Position numbers and translations under genes: made by a program. Below, piece after piece: positions 1 through 5,649 of a DNA stretch of 6,581 bases (within the stretch, counting starts at the first letter, position 1; each line of letters opens with the position of its first letter). The notes beneath the pieces were generated by a model, which saw nothing but the letters and a program-made list of their open reading frames with translations, searched no databases and was not told where the DNA came from. The stretch lies in NCBI GenBank assembly GCA_002719615.1, contig PBHZ01000016.1:51617-58197 (forward strand), read 5' to 3'. The DNA comes from Methanobacteriota archaeon (GTDB lineage: Archaea > Thermoplasmatota > Poseidoniia > Poseidoniales > Thalassarchaeaceae).

Positions 1-1269
1 TTGGATGCTAAATTAATCCTTGAGAATAATGTTCTTTGTAGAGATATTTTAATCGAAGATTGGCCATGGAATGAGAAGCCCACATTTATTGTTTCCAAGC
101 CTCCATGGTTAAGAATAAAAGATAAGTTTAGGAATAAAGAAAATGGAAGCGAATTAAGAAAAAGAATGTCTGAAGATCTCAGGAATAAATCTGAATCGAA
201 TGGTAAATTAAGATACTCTGCTTTGAGAGGAAATGTCAATCTATATCGTTTGTATGTAGAGAGGGCTCTACAAATTGTGCAAAAAAATGGTAAACTTAGG
301 ATGGTTGTACCAGATTCATTACTTCGAGAAAAAAGTAGTTCTCCTTTAAGAAAAATATTAGTATCTAAAAACAGATGGGAAACTTGTTGGTCCTTTTCGG
401 AGAAAAGCCATAAACTCTTCCCGGGTCATTCTCAAGGCGTTTTAGTCATAGGAATAACAGCAGGAGGGAGGACAGAAGTTCTAACCAGTTTTGGACCTCT
501 TGAAATCGGAGATTTTTCAAATAAAGAAGGATTAAATTCGAAAGCGCCGTTCTTGGAACTAGAAAGAGGTCTATGGTCAACTTGGACAGATGCGTCTTGG
601 GCGGTTCCAAGAATACCAAGAGATTCTTTGGAAAGAAAAAGGGCATTGACAGCCATCAATAATCTTGCAGATGAACCTAGACTAGGAGAGAAGAATAATT
701 GGTTAAATCAAGGAGGTAAAAAAATTCGAGTCAGACCAGGTGAAATTGTACAAAGTAATGATAATGTTTCAGACTGGGAAGATGAAAAAGAGTATGTTCC
801 CCTAATAAGATCTGGTCATTTAAAATTGAAAGATGATGATGTGGTATTGAGTCACCCAGCAATAGATAATAATATGTCTGAAGATTCTCCAGATAGAGTA
901 CAGTCTATCTGGAAAGGTGAAATAAAAATCAAAGATAAGCCGAGAATAATTTGTCAAACCATTATTAACTCTGAATTAGGAAGGAGATTATTATGGTCAG
1001 TGTTGCCCAAAAATTATGCTCTCGCCAATTCAATGAATTATCTACAGATACCTGAAGAAACTCGTAAAATGCTAATAGAAGAATTTGGTGATTTAGAAAA
1101 TGCACTAAATATCATAGTTAAATATTTGAATTCCGATAATCTGAATATTTGGTCAAATGTTTGGGCGGCAAATAGTAATGTAAATAATTACGAAATTTTT
1201 GACCTACCCTTTCCAAAACTAGTCAATACTTCCTCTTTACCATTTAATGGTAATAAATCTAAAATTTAA
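1..1269 (+). CDS. N6-adenine DNA methyltransferase, C-terminal part, with TaqI-like specificity region (5' truncated)
   Basis: This is the C-terminal 422 codons of a class I DNA methyltransferase of the Eco57I/TaqI type, which would methylate adenine N6 using S-adenosylmethionine. The frame is open at the first base, so the gene very likely begins upstream; the SAM-binding motif I is not in the window. Visible parts: an acidic D-containing strand near residues 15-20, motif IV at residues 33-36, a helix with LYRLYVERAL (81-90), the strand MVVPDSLL (101-108) typical of motif VI, and HSQGVLVIGI (143-152). The C-terminal half (about 230-410) resembles TaqI-like target-recognition domains: RIICQTI near 315-321, a YLNSDN segment near 375-380 and DLPFPKL at 401-407. 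Motif IV is odd: family members have (G)NPPW or (G)NPPY, whereas this protein has SKPPW, which removes the catalytic Asn. It may be inactive, divergent, or carry a sequencing error. No restriction endonuclease is visible nearby. The family call is solid; activity and specificity are unknown. Confidence 0.8.
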   Translation: MDAKLILENNVLCRDILIEDWPWNEKPTFIVSKPPWLRIKDKFRNKENGSELRKRMSEDLRNKSESNGKLRYSALRGNVNLYRLYVERALQIVQKNGKLRMVVPDSLLREKSSSPLRKILVSKNRWETCWSFSEKSHKLFPGHSQGVLVIGITAGGRTEVLTSFGPLEIGDFSNKEGLNSKAPFLELERGLWSTWTDASWAVPRIPRDSLERKRALTAINNLADEPRLGEKNNWLNQGGKKIRVRPGEIVQSNDNVSDWEDEKEYVPLIRSGHLKLKDDDVVLSHPAIDNNMSEDSPDRVQSIWKGEIKIKDKPRIICQTIINSELGRRLLWSVLPKNYALANSMNYLQIPEETRKMLIEEFGDLENALNIIVKYLNSDNLNIWSNVWAANSNVNNYEIFDLPFPKLVNTSSLPFNGNKSKI

Positions 1270-1331
1270 TTACAATTGTCTTAATTTTAATTCCGGTCTC
1301 AGTACTTTTTAATGCAAATTTGATGAAACTA

Positions 1332-1393
1332 GTTATACCTTTGCAGGATGTGCGCAAAGCGTTAGCGTTCTAGCATAGAAGAGGAAAGTGGAG
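1332..1393 (+). promoter_or_regulatory. Probable promoter and ribosome binding site of the THEP1 gene
   Basis: The 129-base gap after the methyltransferase holds no open frame. It contains a TATA-like GTTATACC (1332-1339), a tandem AGCGTT AGCGTT (1358-1369) in a locally GC-richer patch, and a purine-rich GTGGAG (1388-1393) five bases before the ATG at 1399. The last is the clearest Shine-Dalgarno match in the window, so this gene is probably translated from a leader. A T-run at 1306-1310 could end methyltransferase transcripts. All of this is pattern reading, without experimental support. Confidence 0.4.
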
Positions 1394-1398
1394 ATAAT

Positions 1399-1977
1399 AT
1401 GGGAATAAATCCAAAAATAGGAATTACTGGTTTGCCCAGATCTGGTAAATCTGCAGTTCTTAAAAAAGTGATTGATATGCTTGTTGAAGAAAGAAAAAAT
1501 GGCATAACAAGAGGTCCCTTTTCTGCTGAAAATTTAATCGGAGGGATGACAACTGAATCGATCATAGAAAATGGAGAAAGGGTTGGCTATGCCTGTGTTA
1601 ATATCAAAACCGGTGAAAAGGGAGTTATGGCACATAGAAATATAGATTCAAGATTAAGAATACTAGGTTTTGGAATTGACCCTACTGAACTGGACAGAGT
1701 TGCAGTACCAGCAATAATGGATAGTATAGGAAATTGTGAAATCTTAGTAATAGATGAAGTAGGGAAATTCTCTGTCGAAAGTGAAATGTTTGTATCTGCT
1801 GTAAGAACAGCATTGAATCATGATATGCCAACACTACTTACTTTGCACAAGAAGAGTAGGCATCCACTTCTTCAGGACATCAGAAGAAGAGATGATGGGC
1901 GCATACTAGAAGTCACTCCTGTCAATAGGGCATTACTTCCGTATAAAATACATAAGTTAGTTAAAGAAATGTATTGA
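1399..1977 (+). CDS. THEP1-family nucleoside triphosphatase
   Basis: A 192-residue P-loop protein of the THEP1/NTPase_1 family, whose members hydrolyse NTPs (and can act on NDPs) in vitro; the cellular role is not settled. The Walker A motif is GLPRSGKS at residues 11-18, with K17 and S18 as phosphate and Mg ligands. A family-typical block, IGGMTTESIIENGERVGY (47-64), follows, then a TGEKG turn (71-75) and Walker B ILVIDE (115-120) with D119 and E120. The conserved NR pair near the C-terminus is at 176-177. Length is close to the roughly 180 residues usual for the family. The ATG is supported by GTGGAG five bases upstream. The TGA stop overlaps a TTG that could start the next gene (TTGA), and the next ATG is 26 bases downstream, so the two may be co-transcribed. 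The cytosolic protein has no transmembrane segment. Family assignment is confident; substrate is not. Confidence 0.88.
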   Translation: MGINPKIGITGLPRSGKSAVLKKVIDMLVEERKNGITRGPFSAENLIGGMTTESIIENGERVGYACVNIKTGEKGVMAHRNIDSRLRILGFGIDPTELDRVAVPAIMDSIGNCEILVIDEVGKFSVESEMFVSAVRTALNHDMPTLLTLHKKSRHPLLQDIRRRDDGRILEVTPVNRALLPYKIHKLVKEMY

Positions 1978-2003
1978 TTAGAGACCTCCCCTACAGGAAT
2001 CAT

Positions 2004-2363
2004 ATGGATTCACCCGCGGGGAGACTTGAAAGGCTTTTAATGGGCGTTATTTTACCTTTGTTATTTTTAATTTCCATTGTTTTTATAGACAACGAATTGA
2101 CTATTAAGGAATGTTCATATGGAACATGTAACAATTATGTAATATTACTAATATTAATTTTATTGGTGATTATTTTCATAATTATTTTGTTAATTAATAG
2201 ATTTACATATATTTTAGATGAATGGTTTAGTAAGGAAAATGATGAAAAAATGCGGTTACGTTTAGAAGAAGAATATCGTGAAGCAGATATATCAAATCTA
2301 AATTCTCAGTGGGCAAAAATGGAAATGAAGCATCTTGAGAAAAAGCATGGAGAGGAAGAGTAA
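2004..2363 (+). CDS. Small two-helix membrane protein with charged C-terminal tail, unknown function
   Basis: I do not recognise a family. From the ATG at 2004 the protein is 119 residues. R7 and R10 precede a first hydrophobic helix (about 12-29). A short loop carrying two cysteines in ECSYGTC (C37 and C42) leads to a long, very hydrophobic second helix (about 45-64). The rest (66-119) is strongly charged and probably helical or coiled, ending in GEEE. By the positive-inside rule both ends are likely cytoplasmic and the cysteine loop faces outward, where C37 and C42 could form a disulfide. The frame is open further upstream to a TTG at 1974 that overlaps the THEP1 stop as TTGA; a TATAAAATA at 1942-1950 lies about 27 bases before it, so a leaderless start there is possible. 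I prefer 2004 because it is ATG with AGGA (1995-1998) five bases upstream. That it is a real gene is supported by the coherent membrane topology and the lack of any other gene here. Confidence 0.62.
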   Translation: MDSPAGRLERLLMGVILPLLFLISIVFIDNELTIKECSYGTCNNYVILLILILLVIIFIIILLINRFTYILDEWFSKENDEKMRLRLEEEYREADISNLNSQWAKMEMKHLEKKHGEEE

Positions 2364-2380
2364 GCGAAAACTTGACCCTC

Positions 2381-2385
2381 TATAT
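2381..2385 (+). promoter_or_regulatory. TATA-like element before gcvH
   Basis: TATAT lies in the 41-base gap between the small membrane protein and gcvH, about 30 bases before the preferred ATG at 2414, and is followed by a C-run (2386-2391). No convincing Shine-Dalgarno sequence precedes either candidate ATG (2405 or 2414). This fits an archaeal promoter making an almost leaderless transcript that starts near 2410, which would favour the 2414 start. Weak evidence, based on spacing alone. Confidence 0.3.
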
Positions 2386-2413
2386 CCCCCCGCAATGACA
2401 AGAGATGGATGCA

Positions 2414-2797
2414 ATGAGTGACGTACCAAGCGAATTAAAGTATACAGCAGAACATGAATGGATAAGAGTTGTTGGTGAAGAAATAATAGTAGGAATAACT
2501 GATTTCGCACAGAATGCACTAACAGATGTAGTATGGGTTGAATTGCCAGAAGTTGGAGCTAAGGTTTCTATTATGGAATCATATGCAAGTGTAGAATCTG
2601 TAAAATCCGTTAGTGAAATTTATGCTCCAATCGCAGGAACAGTAATTGAAGTAAATGAATTACTAGAAGATGCTCCTGAGACAATAAATACCGACCCCTA
2701 TGGGGAAGGTTGGATTTGTAAAATGACCATTGAAGATTCTTCACAGATAGAAAATCTCCTGAATTCTGATGCATATCGAGAATTATTGGAAGAATAA
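2414..2797 (+). CDS. gcvH: Glycine cleavage system H protein (lipoyl carrier)
   Basis: GcvH is the lipoylated shuttle of the glycine cleavage complex. It carries the aminomethyl group from GcvP to GcvT and electrons to the lipoamide dehydrogenase in the cytosol. From 2414 the protein is 127 residues, the usual length. MSDVPSELKY followed by EHEWIR is the classic H-protein amino terminus and lines up well with bacterial GcvH starts. Next come VGITDFAQ (26-33) and VELPEVG (42-48). The lipoyl site is ESVKSVSEIYAP, with K64 the modified lysine. The C-terminal part has the NTDPYGEGWI segment (91-100) and ends in YRELLEE. An in-frame ATG at 2405 would add only three residues. No gcvT, gcvP, lpd or lipoate-attachment gene is in the window, so partners must be elsewhere. 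rnhA follows after two bases, which implies co-transcription. The identification is very secure. Confidence 0.95.
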   Translation: MSDVPSELKYTAEHEWIRVVGEEIIVGITDFAQNALTDVVWVELPEVGAKVSIMESYASVESVKSVSEIYAPIAGTVIEVNELLEDAPETINTDPYGEGWICKMTIEDSSQIENLLNSDAYRELLEE

Positions 2798-2799
2798 TT

Positions 2800-3336
2800 A
2801 TGCCCTCAGACGCCATATATATCTATGTAGATGGTTCTTGTGAAGAAAACAGGAATGTAACCTCAGAAACTCCTGCTGGCTGGGGCTTTTGTGTAATAGA
2901 AGGAGATAATGGATTAGGAAGAGGTCATGGAAATTTAATTTACGAAGAAAGTGGTAAGGTAATTACGGATAGAGATTCAGATTTTTTTCTTGGTGCTAAA
3001 GTTGGCTCTAATAATACAGCTGAATTGAGTGCAATAGCACATGCACTTCGTTGGTTGTTAATTGAAAATGGTAAAAAAAATGTTATTATTAAAGGAGATT
3101 CTCAGTATGCAATGAATATTACCATGGGAAAATGGAAGGTAAAAGCAAATCGTGAATTAGCACTTTGGGTACAGAATTTGTGGAAAGAAGTCCTATTTAC
3201 TAAAAAAATAAATTTTGAACATATCAAAGCACACAGAGGGCATAGGTGGAATGAACGGGCTGATCATTTAGCATTTAGAGCAATGAAAGGCGATAACGCA
3301 TTACCATTACAATTTTGGAAACCTGGAAAAAGGTAG
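2800..3336 (+). CDS. rnhA: Ribonuclease HI (type 1 RNase H)
   Basis: A 178-residue RNase H-fold nuclease that would cut the RNA strand of RNA-DNA hybrids, such as Okazaki primers and R-loops. The four acidic catalytic residues are visible: D11 in YVDGS, E75 in NNTAEL, D100 in GDSQYA, and D155 in NERADHLA. H145 and H148 in the AHRGH segment are candidates for the flexible-loop histidine. At 178 residues it is longer than the roughly 155 of E. coli RNase HI. The extra length is mostly in a loop between the first strand and the E75 helix (about 36-70), which contains GHGNLIYEE and DFFLGA. No hybrid-binding domain or fused partner is present. The ATG is two bases after the gcvH stop, so the pair probably shares a transcript. 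Its TAG stop is separated by a single base from the stop of the opposite-strand membrane protein gene. Family and catalytic competence look clear. Confidence 0.92.
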   Translation: MPSDAIYIYVDGSCEENRNVTSETPAGWGFCVIEGDNGLGRGHGNLIYEESGKVITDRDSDFFLGAKVGSNNTAELSAIAHALRWLLIENGKKNVIIKGDSQYAMNITMGKWKVKANRELALWVQNLWKEVLFTKKINFEHIKAHRGHRWNERADHLAFRAMKGDNALPLQFWKPGKR

Positions 3337-3337
3337 A

Positions 3338-3775
3338 TTAATCATCTTTCAATGGACCAATACTAAGTAAAACATACACAGAGTGGAGTATTACCAGAGC
3401 TCCAATAAGAGCTAATATCAATCCAGTTGGAGCAGGGAAGTTGTCTTGCAAAATATTTCCTATTAACCATGCACCAAAAATAAAGATGAAACCGATTAAT
3501 AATTCTATTTTTGATGATTTAGATGGGTTGACTAAATTATCCATCCACGGTATTAATCCCTTTCTATTGAATGTAAATCGATACCATGAAATATAGATTA
3601 ATGATAGTCCCATTAATCCGAAAACTCCTACTGTAAATGATTCTGAATCCCATGGTCCGGAAAATGAAATTTGAGGATATATTGTATTGATTGTTAGAAT
3701 TGATCCAATTATAGCAAAAGTTCTCCAATCTGGAGTGTTGGTGTCTTGCATGTTCACAGCAACATCAATGTCCAT
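3338..3775 (-). CDS. Four-helix integral membrane protein, unknown function
   Basis: I do not recognise a family. The 145-residue protein has a short acidic amino terminus with no cleavable signal and four hydrophobic segments: about 19-35, 47-66 (ending SLIYISWYRF), 90-109 (LLIGFIFIFGAWLIG) and 117-138 (TGLILALIGALVILHSVYVL). A basic, amphipathic link with a KGLIPW segment (about 67-89, with lysines near 85-89) joins helices 2 and 3 and is probably cytoplasmic. It ends in PLKDD. There are no cysteines and no obvious metal or nucleotide motif. The ATG lies 53 bases from the divergent GNAT gene, and an AT patch 25-30 bases before it fits a leaderless start; an internal ATG at residue 9 is the alternative. 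It is the only protein gene on the minus strand here. The regular hydrophobic pattern and full use of the gap between its neighbours make it a credible gene. Confidence 0.7.
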   Translation of the reverse strand: MDIDVAVNMQDTNTPDWRTFAIIGSILTINTIYPQISFSGPWDSESFTVGVFGLMGLSLIYISWYRFTFNRKGLIPWMDNLVNPSKSSKIELLIGFIFIFGAWLIGNILQDNFPAPTGLILALIGALVILHSVYVLLSIGPLKDD

Positions 3776-3790
3776 TTTAAAGCGCCGATA

Positions 3791-3811
3791 GAAAATGTAT
3801 TAATTGTATAG
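3791..3811. promoter_or_regulatory. Shared AT-rich core promoter of two divergent genes
   Basis: The 53-base gap between the divergent membrane protein gene (start 3775, -) and the GNAT gene (start 3829, +) contains one AT-rich patch, flanked by GC-richer sequence (AGCGCCG on the left, GTTTCGGC on the right). On the plus strand TTAATTGTATAG (3800-3811) is about 24 bases before ATG 3829. On the minus strand CAATTAATACATTTTC is about 25-30 bases before ATG 3775. Both distances match a TATA box feeding a leaderless mRNA, and neither ATG has a Shine-Dalgarno match. Inferred from spacing and composition. Confidence 0.42.
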
Positions 3812-3828
3812 TTAGGTTTCGGCATTAC

Positions 3829-4266
3829 ATGAAGCATGTATTAAAGTGGTCAGAAAAAGTTGAGTTGGATCATTTAGAATTAAGATTCAAAGTTCTGAGA
3901 ATTGGAATGCCTAGAGGCAGTGAGCATTATCCAGGAGTTGATGATGATGTTAATACTAGATTTTTGTGTGCATACGTAGATGAAAAAATAGTCGGTTGTG
4001 CAACCTTACAATTAGATTCTAGAGAAGGATGCAAATATAGAATTAGGGGAATGGCTGTTGATTCAGAATTTAGAAATAGGGGAATTGGATCAGATATTGT
4101 TAAAAAATTACAAAATGAGGTTAAGAAAGAAAATACAGGTATTTGGTGTAATGCTAGAATAAAGGCCGTACCGATGTATGCGAGATGTGGTTTCAAGATT
4201 GTATCGGAGATTTTTGAGATTGAGGGTATCGGACCTCATCATGATATGGAATGGAAAGTAGATTAA
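3829..4266 (+). CDS. GNAT-family N-acetyltransferase
   Basis: A 145-residue GCN5-related N-acetyltransferase, which would move an acetyl group from acetyl-CoA to an amine; the substrate cannot be read from the sequence. Motif A is at residues 72-92: strand IRGMAVD, then R82-N-R-G-I-G87, the pyrophosphate-binding loop, then helix SDIVKKL. The preceding strand IVGCATLQL (54-62) and the C-terminal MYARCGFK (116-123), with Y117 as a candidate general acid, complete the fold. The amino terminus (LRFKVLR, PRGSEHYPGVDDD) resembles GNATs of the ElaA-like type but is not a clear match. The C-terminus is GIGPHHDMEWKV, with paired histidines. It is a stand-alone gene with its own probable promoter. Its TAA stop is immediately followed by the 3' CCA end of the tRNA-Cys gene on the other strand, so the two transcripts must overlap as antisense RNA. 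Confidence 0.87.
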   Translation: MKHVLKWSEKVELDHLELRFKVLRIGMPRGSEHYPGVDDDVNTRFLCAYVDEKIVGCATLQLDSREGCKYRIRGMAVDSEFRNRGIGSDIVKKLQNEVKKENTGIWCNARIKAVPMYARCGFKIVSEIFEIEGIGPHHDMEWKVD

Positions 4267-4340
4267 TGGAGCACGGACCGGGATTTGCACCCGGGTCCAG
4301 GGATCTGCAATCCCTTGCATAGCTGCTCTGCCATCCGTGC
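4267..4340 (-). tRNA. tRNA-Cys (anticodon GCA), CCA encoded
   Basis: Read on the minus strand from 4340, the sequence folds as a cloverleaf. The seven-pair acceptor stem is GCACGGA/TCCGTGC. The D stem has G10-C25, C11-G24 and A12-U23. The anticodon stem AGGGA/TCCCT encloses TTGCAGA (anticodon GCA, cysteine). A four-base variable loop GGAC and a five-pair T stem CCGGG/CCCGG around TGCAAAT follow. The discriminator is U73, a known cysteine identity element, and CCA is encoded (4267-4269 on the complement). There is no intron. Two tertiary positions are unusual. Aligned with E. coli tRNA-Cys, the D loop AGCAGCT places A at position 18 instead of G, and the T loop has G at 55 instead of U, while G19 and C56 are kept. 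The gene abuts the GNAT stop codon at its 3' end and diverges from the aminotransferase gene. Confidence 0.95.
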
Positions 4341-4370
4341 GTATTGTAACCCAAGAACTATTTCTCTTTG

Positions 4371-4380
4371 AATATTATTC
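4371..4380 (-). promoter_or_regulatory. Probable TATA box of tRNA-Cys
   Basis: On the minus strand GAATAATATT lies 31-40 bases before the mature tRNA 5' end. That is where an archaeal TATA box would sit if transcription begins several bases ahead of the mature end. The stretch between it and the tRNA (4341-4370) shows no other AT box of similar strength. Inferred from position and composition only. Confidence 0.35.
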
Positions 4381-4393
4381 GTAGATTGTTGCA

Positions 4394-4410
4394 TTAAAAA
4401 AATAATTTTT
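4394..4410 (+). promoter_or_regulatory. Probable TATA element of the aminotransferase gene
   Basis: An A/T-only stretch (TTAAAAAAATAATTTTT) lies about 41-57 bases before the ATG at 4451. A TATA box here would start transcription near 4425-4432 and leave a leader of about 20-26 bases containing a G-rich GGGTTAGGGT directly against the ATG. That G-rich run is too close to the start to be a normal Shine-Dalgarno site. Together with the tRNA-Cys element, this makes the 110-base gap a divergent promoter region. Confidence 0.35.
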
Positions 4411-4450
4411 CTTGCATACTATCATGAACGTTCGACACTCGGGTTAGGGT

Positions 4451-5584
4451 ATGCCACAAGTATCGGGACGATATGATGGGCTAGGAGTGGGCTTTGCACC
4501 CTATCTTCAACCCCCCGGAGAAGAAGTAGTGAGGTGGACAGTTGGAGAACCTGGATTTGATACACCAAAAGAAATAATAGAAATGGCAATTAAAGGTTTG
4601 GAAGAAGGTAAAACAAAGTATACTCGTGGAGCAGGGTCAATGGAATTATGTAATGCAGTATCACATTATATTAAAGAAAAACATGAAATTGATTGTCCAG
4701 CAGAAGACATTGTCATTACTCCCGGTGCAAAACAAGGTTTACTCTATTCTTTTTTGATCACAACCATGCCCGGAGATGAAGTAATTTTACTTGCTCCTTC
4801 TTGGGCATCATATGAACCAATGTTGAAATTTATTGGTGCTGTACCAATACATGTTCCTGTTAACAAAGAAACCTTTCATCCTGATTTAGACGCGATAAGA
4901 AATTCAATAAATGAAAGAACAAAAATGATTTTGATAAACTCACCATGTAATCCAACAGGTGCAGTATTTACTCCTTCTGAGATACAAGGAATAGTAGATA
5001 TTGCGAGAGAACATGACTTATGGATTGTCTCTGATGAAATTTATGCAAGACTTGTATGGGTAGATTATCCTCATGTTTCCCCCGCTAGTTTACCTGGTGG
5101 TGCAGAACGAACTATTGTCGTAAATGGGTGGTCAAAATCTTGGGCAATGACGGGGATGCGTTTAGGGTTTTTAGCCGGCCCTAGTAACGCCATGAAAGCT
5201 GCAGCGAAAAGTCAGGCTAATTCTGCTTCCCATGTGCCAACATTTCTTATGGATGCTGCAAAAATTGCACTTAATTGTGATGATAAGGTTGAAGAATTCA
5301 ATAATGAATACCTAAAAAGAAAAGAAATTATGGTTAAAGGACTTTCGGAGATACCTGGTTTGAGAATCGTCAAACCAGAAGGGGCATTCTATCTATTTGT
5401 CGATATAACAGAAACCGGTATGACAGATATAGAATTTGCAAATGAATCTCTCAAAGCAGGAGTTCAATTAATTCCTGCATCATTAATCACAGGCGGTTCT
5501 GGCTTTATCAGGATCTCATATGCATGCAGTGAAGAAGCGATATTAGAAGGCTTGAAAAGATTAAAAAAATGGCTTCTTAAATAA
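4451..5584 (+). CDS. PLP-dependent class I/II aminotransferase (aspartate aminotransferase-like)
   Basis: A 377-residue fold-type I aminotransferase, about the usual size. It would transfer an amino group between an amino acid and a 2-oxoacid using pyridoxal phosphate. Visible landmarks: VGEPGFDTP (31-39) in the substrate-binding amino-terminal segment; YTRGAGSMEL (57-66); ITPGAKQGL (89-97), the phosphate-binding turn; W118 in PSWASYEP, stacking on the cofactor ring; N167 in NPTG; D195 and Y198 in VSDEIYARL; K229 in NGWSKSWAMTGMRLGF, which forms the Schiff base, with R237 binding PLP phosphate; GAFYLFVDI (311-319); and R354 in GFIRISYA, which binds the substrate alpha-carboxylate. All key residues are present, so it should be active. 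Aspartate/2-oxoglutarate is the most likely use, but aromatic or alanine aminotransferases share these motifs. It has its own promoter region and its neighbours do not indicate a pathway. Confidence 0.92.
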   Translation: MPQVSGRYDGLGVGFAPYLQPPGEEVVRWTVGEPGFDTPKEIIEMAIKGLEEGKTKYTRGAGSMELCNAVSHYIKEKHEIDCPAEDIVITPGAKQGLLYSFLITTMPGDEVILLAPSWASYEPMLKFIGAVPIHVPVNKETFHPDLDAIRNSINERTKMILINSPCNPTGAVFTPSEIQGIVDIAREHDLWIVSDEIYARLVWVDYPHVSPASLPGGAERTIVVNGWSKSWAMTGMRLGFLAGPSNAMKAAAKSQANSASHVPTFLMDAAKIALNCDDKVEEFNNEYLKRKEIMVKGLSEIPGLRIVKPEGAFYLFVDITETGMTDIEFANESLKAGVQLIPASLITGGSGFIRISYACSEEAILEGLKRLKKWLLK

Positions 5585-5610
5585 ATAAAGAATATATGTT
5601 CTTTACAAAA

Positions 5611-5626
5611 TATAAAATTATATTTA
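5611..5626 (+). promoter_or_regulatory. TATA-rich promoter of speD
   Basis: The 65 bases between the aminotransferase stop and ATG 5650 are almost pure A/T. TATAAAATTATATTTA (5611-5626) lies 24-39 bases before that ATG. This suits a TATA box driving a leaderless or short-leader transcript of speD and the next gene. The region is also open in the speD frame back to an ATG at 5596, but the encoded stretch is low-complexity (F/K/I/Y/N) and looks like translated promoter. Confidence 0.45.
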
Positions 5627-5649
5627 TGATTAAATATTGCAATTATAAA

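Noticed and set aside
432..659. Open frames on the minus strand inside the methyltransferase gene.
   Set aside because: Two overlapping antisense frames with no recognisable motif; they shadow a well-supported gene on the plus strand.
1358..1369. Tandem AGCGTT AGCGTT as a possible repeat array or operator.
   Set aside because: Only two six-base copies and no further copies in the window; mentioned in the promoter entry but not enough for a separate claim.
1..1398. The methyltransferase as evidence of a complete restriction-modification or BREX-type defence locus.
   Set aside because: No nuclease, ATPase or other defence partner is visible; the following genes look like housekeeping or unassigned genes, and the left flank is outside the window.
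2013..2020. GC palindrome CCCGCGGG in an AT-rich context.
   Set aside because: An isolated eight-base palindrome just after the ATG of a coding region, with no repeat partner and no role suggested by position.
2111..2127. Perfect inverted repeat ATGTTC-ATATG-GAACAT.
   Set aside because: It lies inside the small membrane protein coding region and encodes the cysteine loop; six-base arms in AT-rich DNA can arise by chance, and nothing follows it that would suit a terminator or operator.
4108..4320. Minus-strand open frame spanning the tRNA-Cys gene and the end of the GNAT gene.
   Set aside because: Its start lies within the tRNA and the rest is antisense to a clear acetyltransferase; no independent evidence for a protein.
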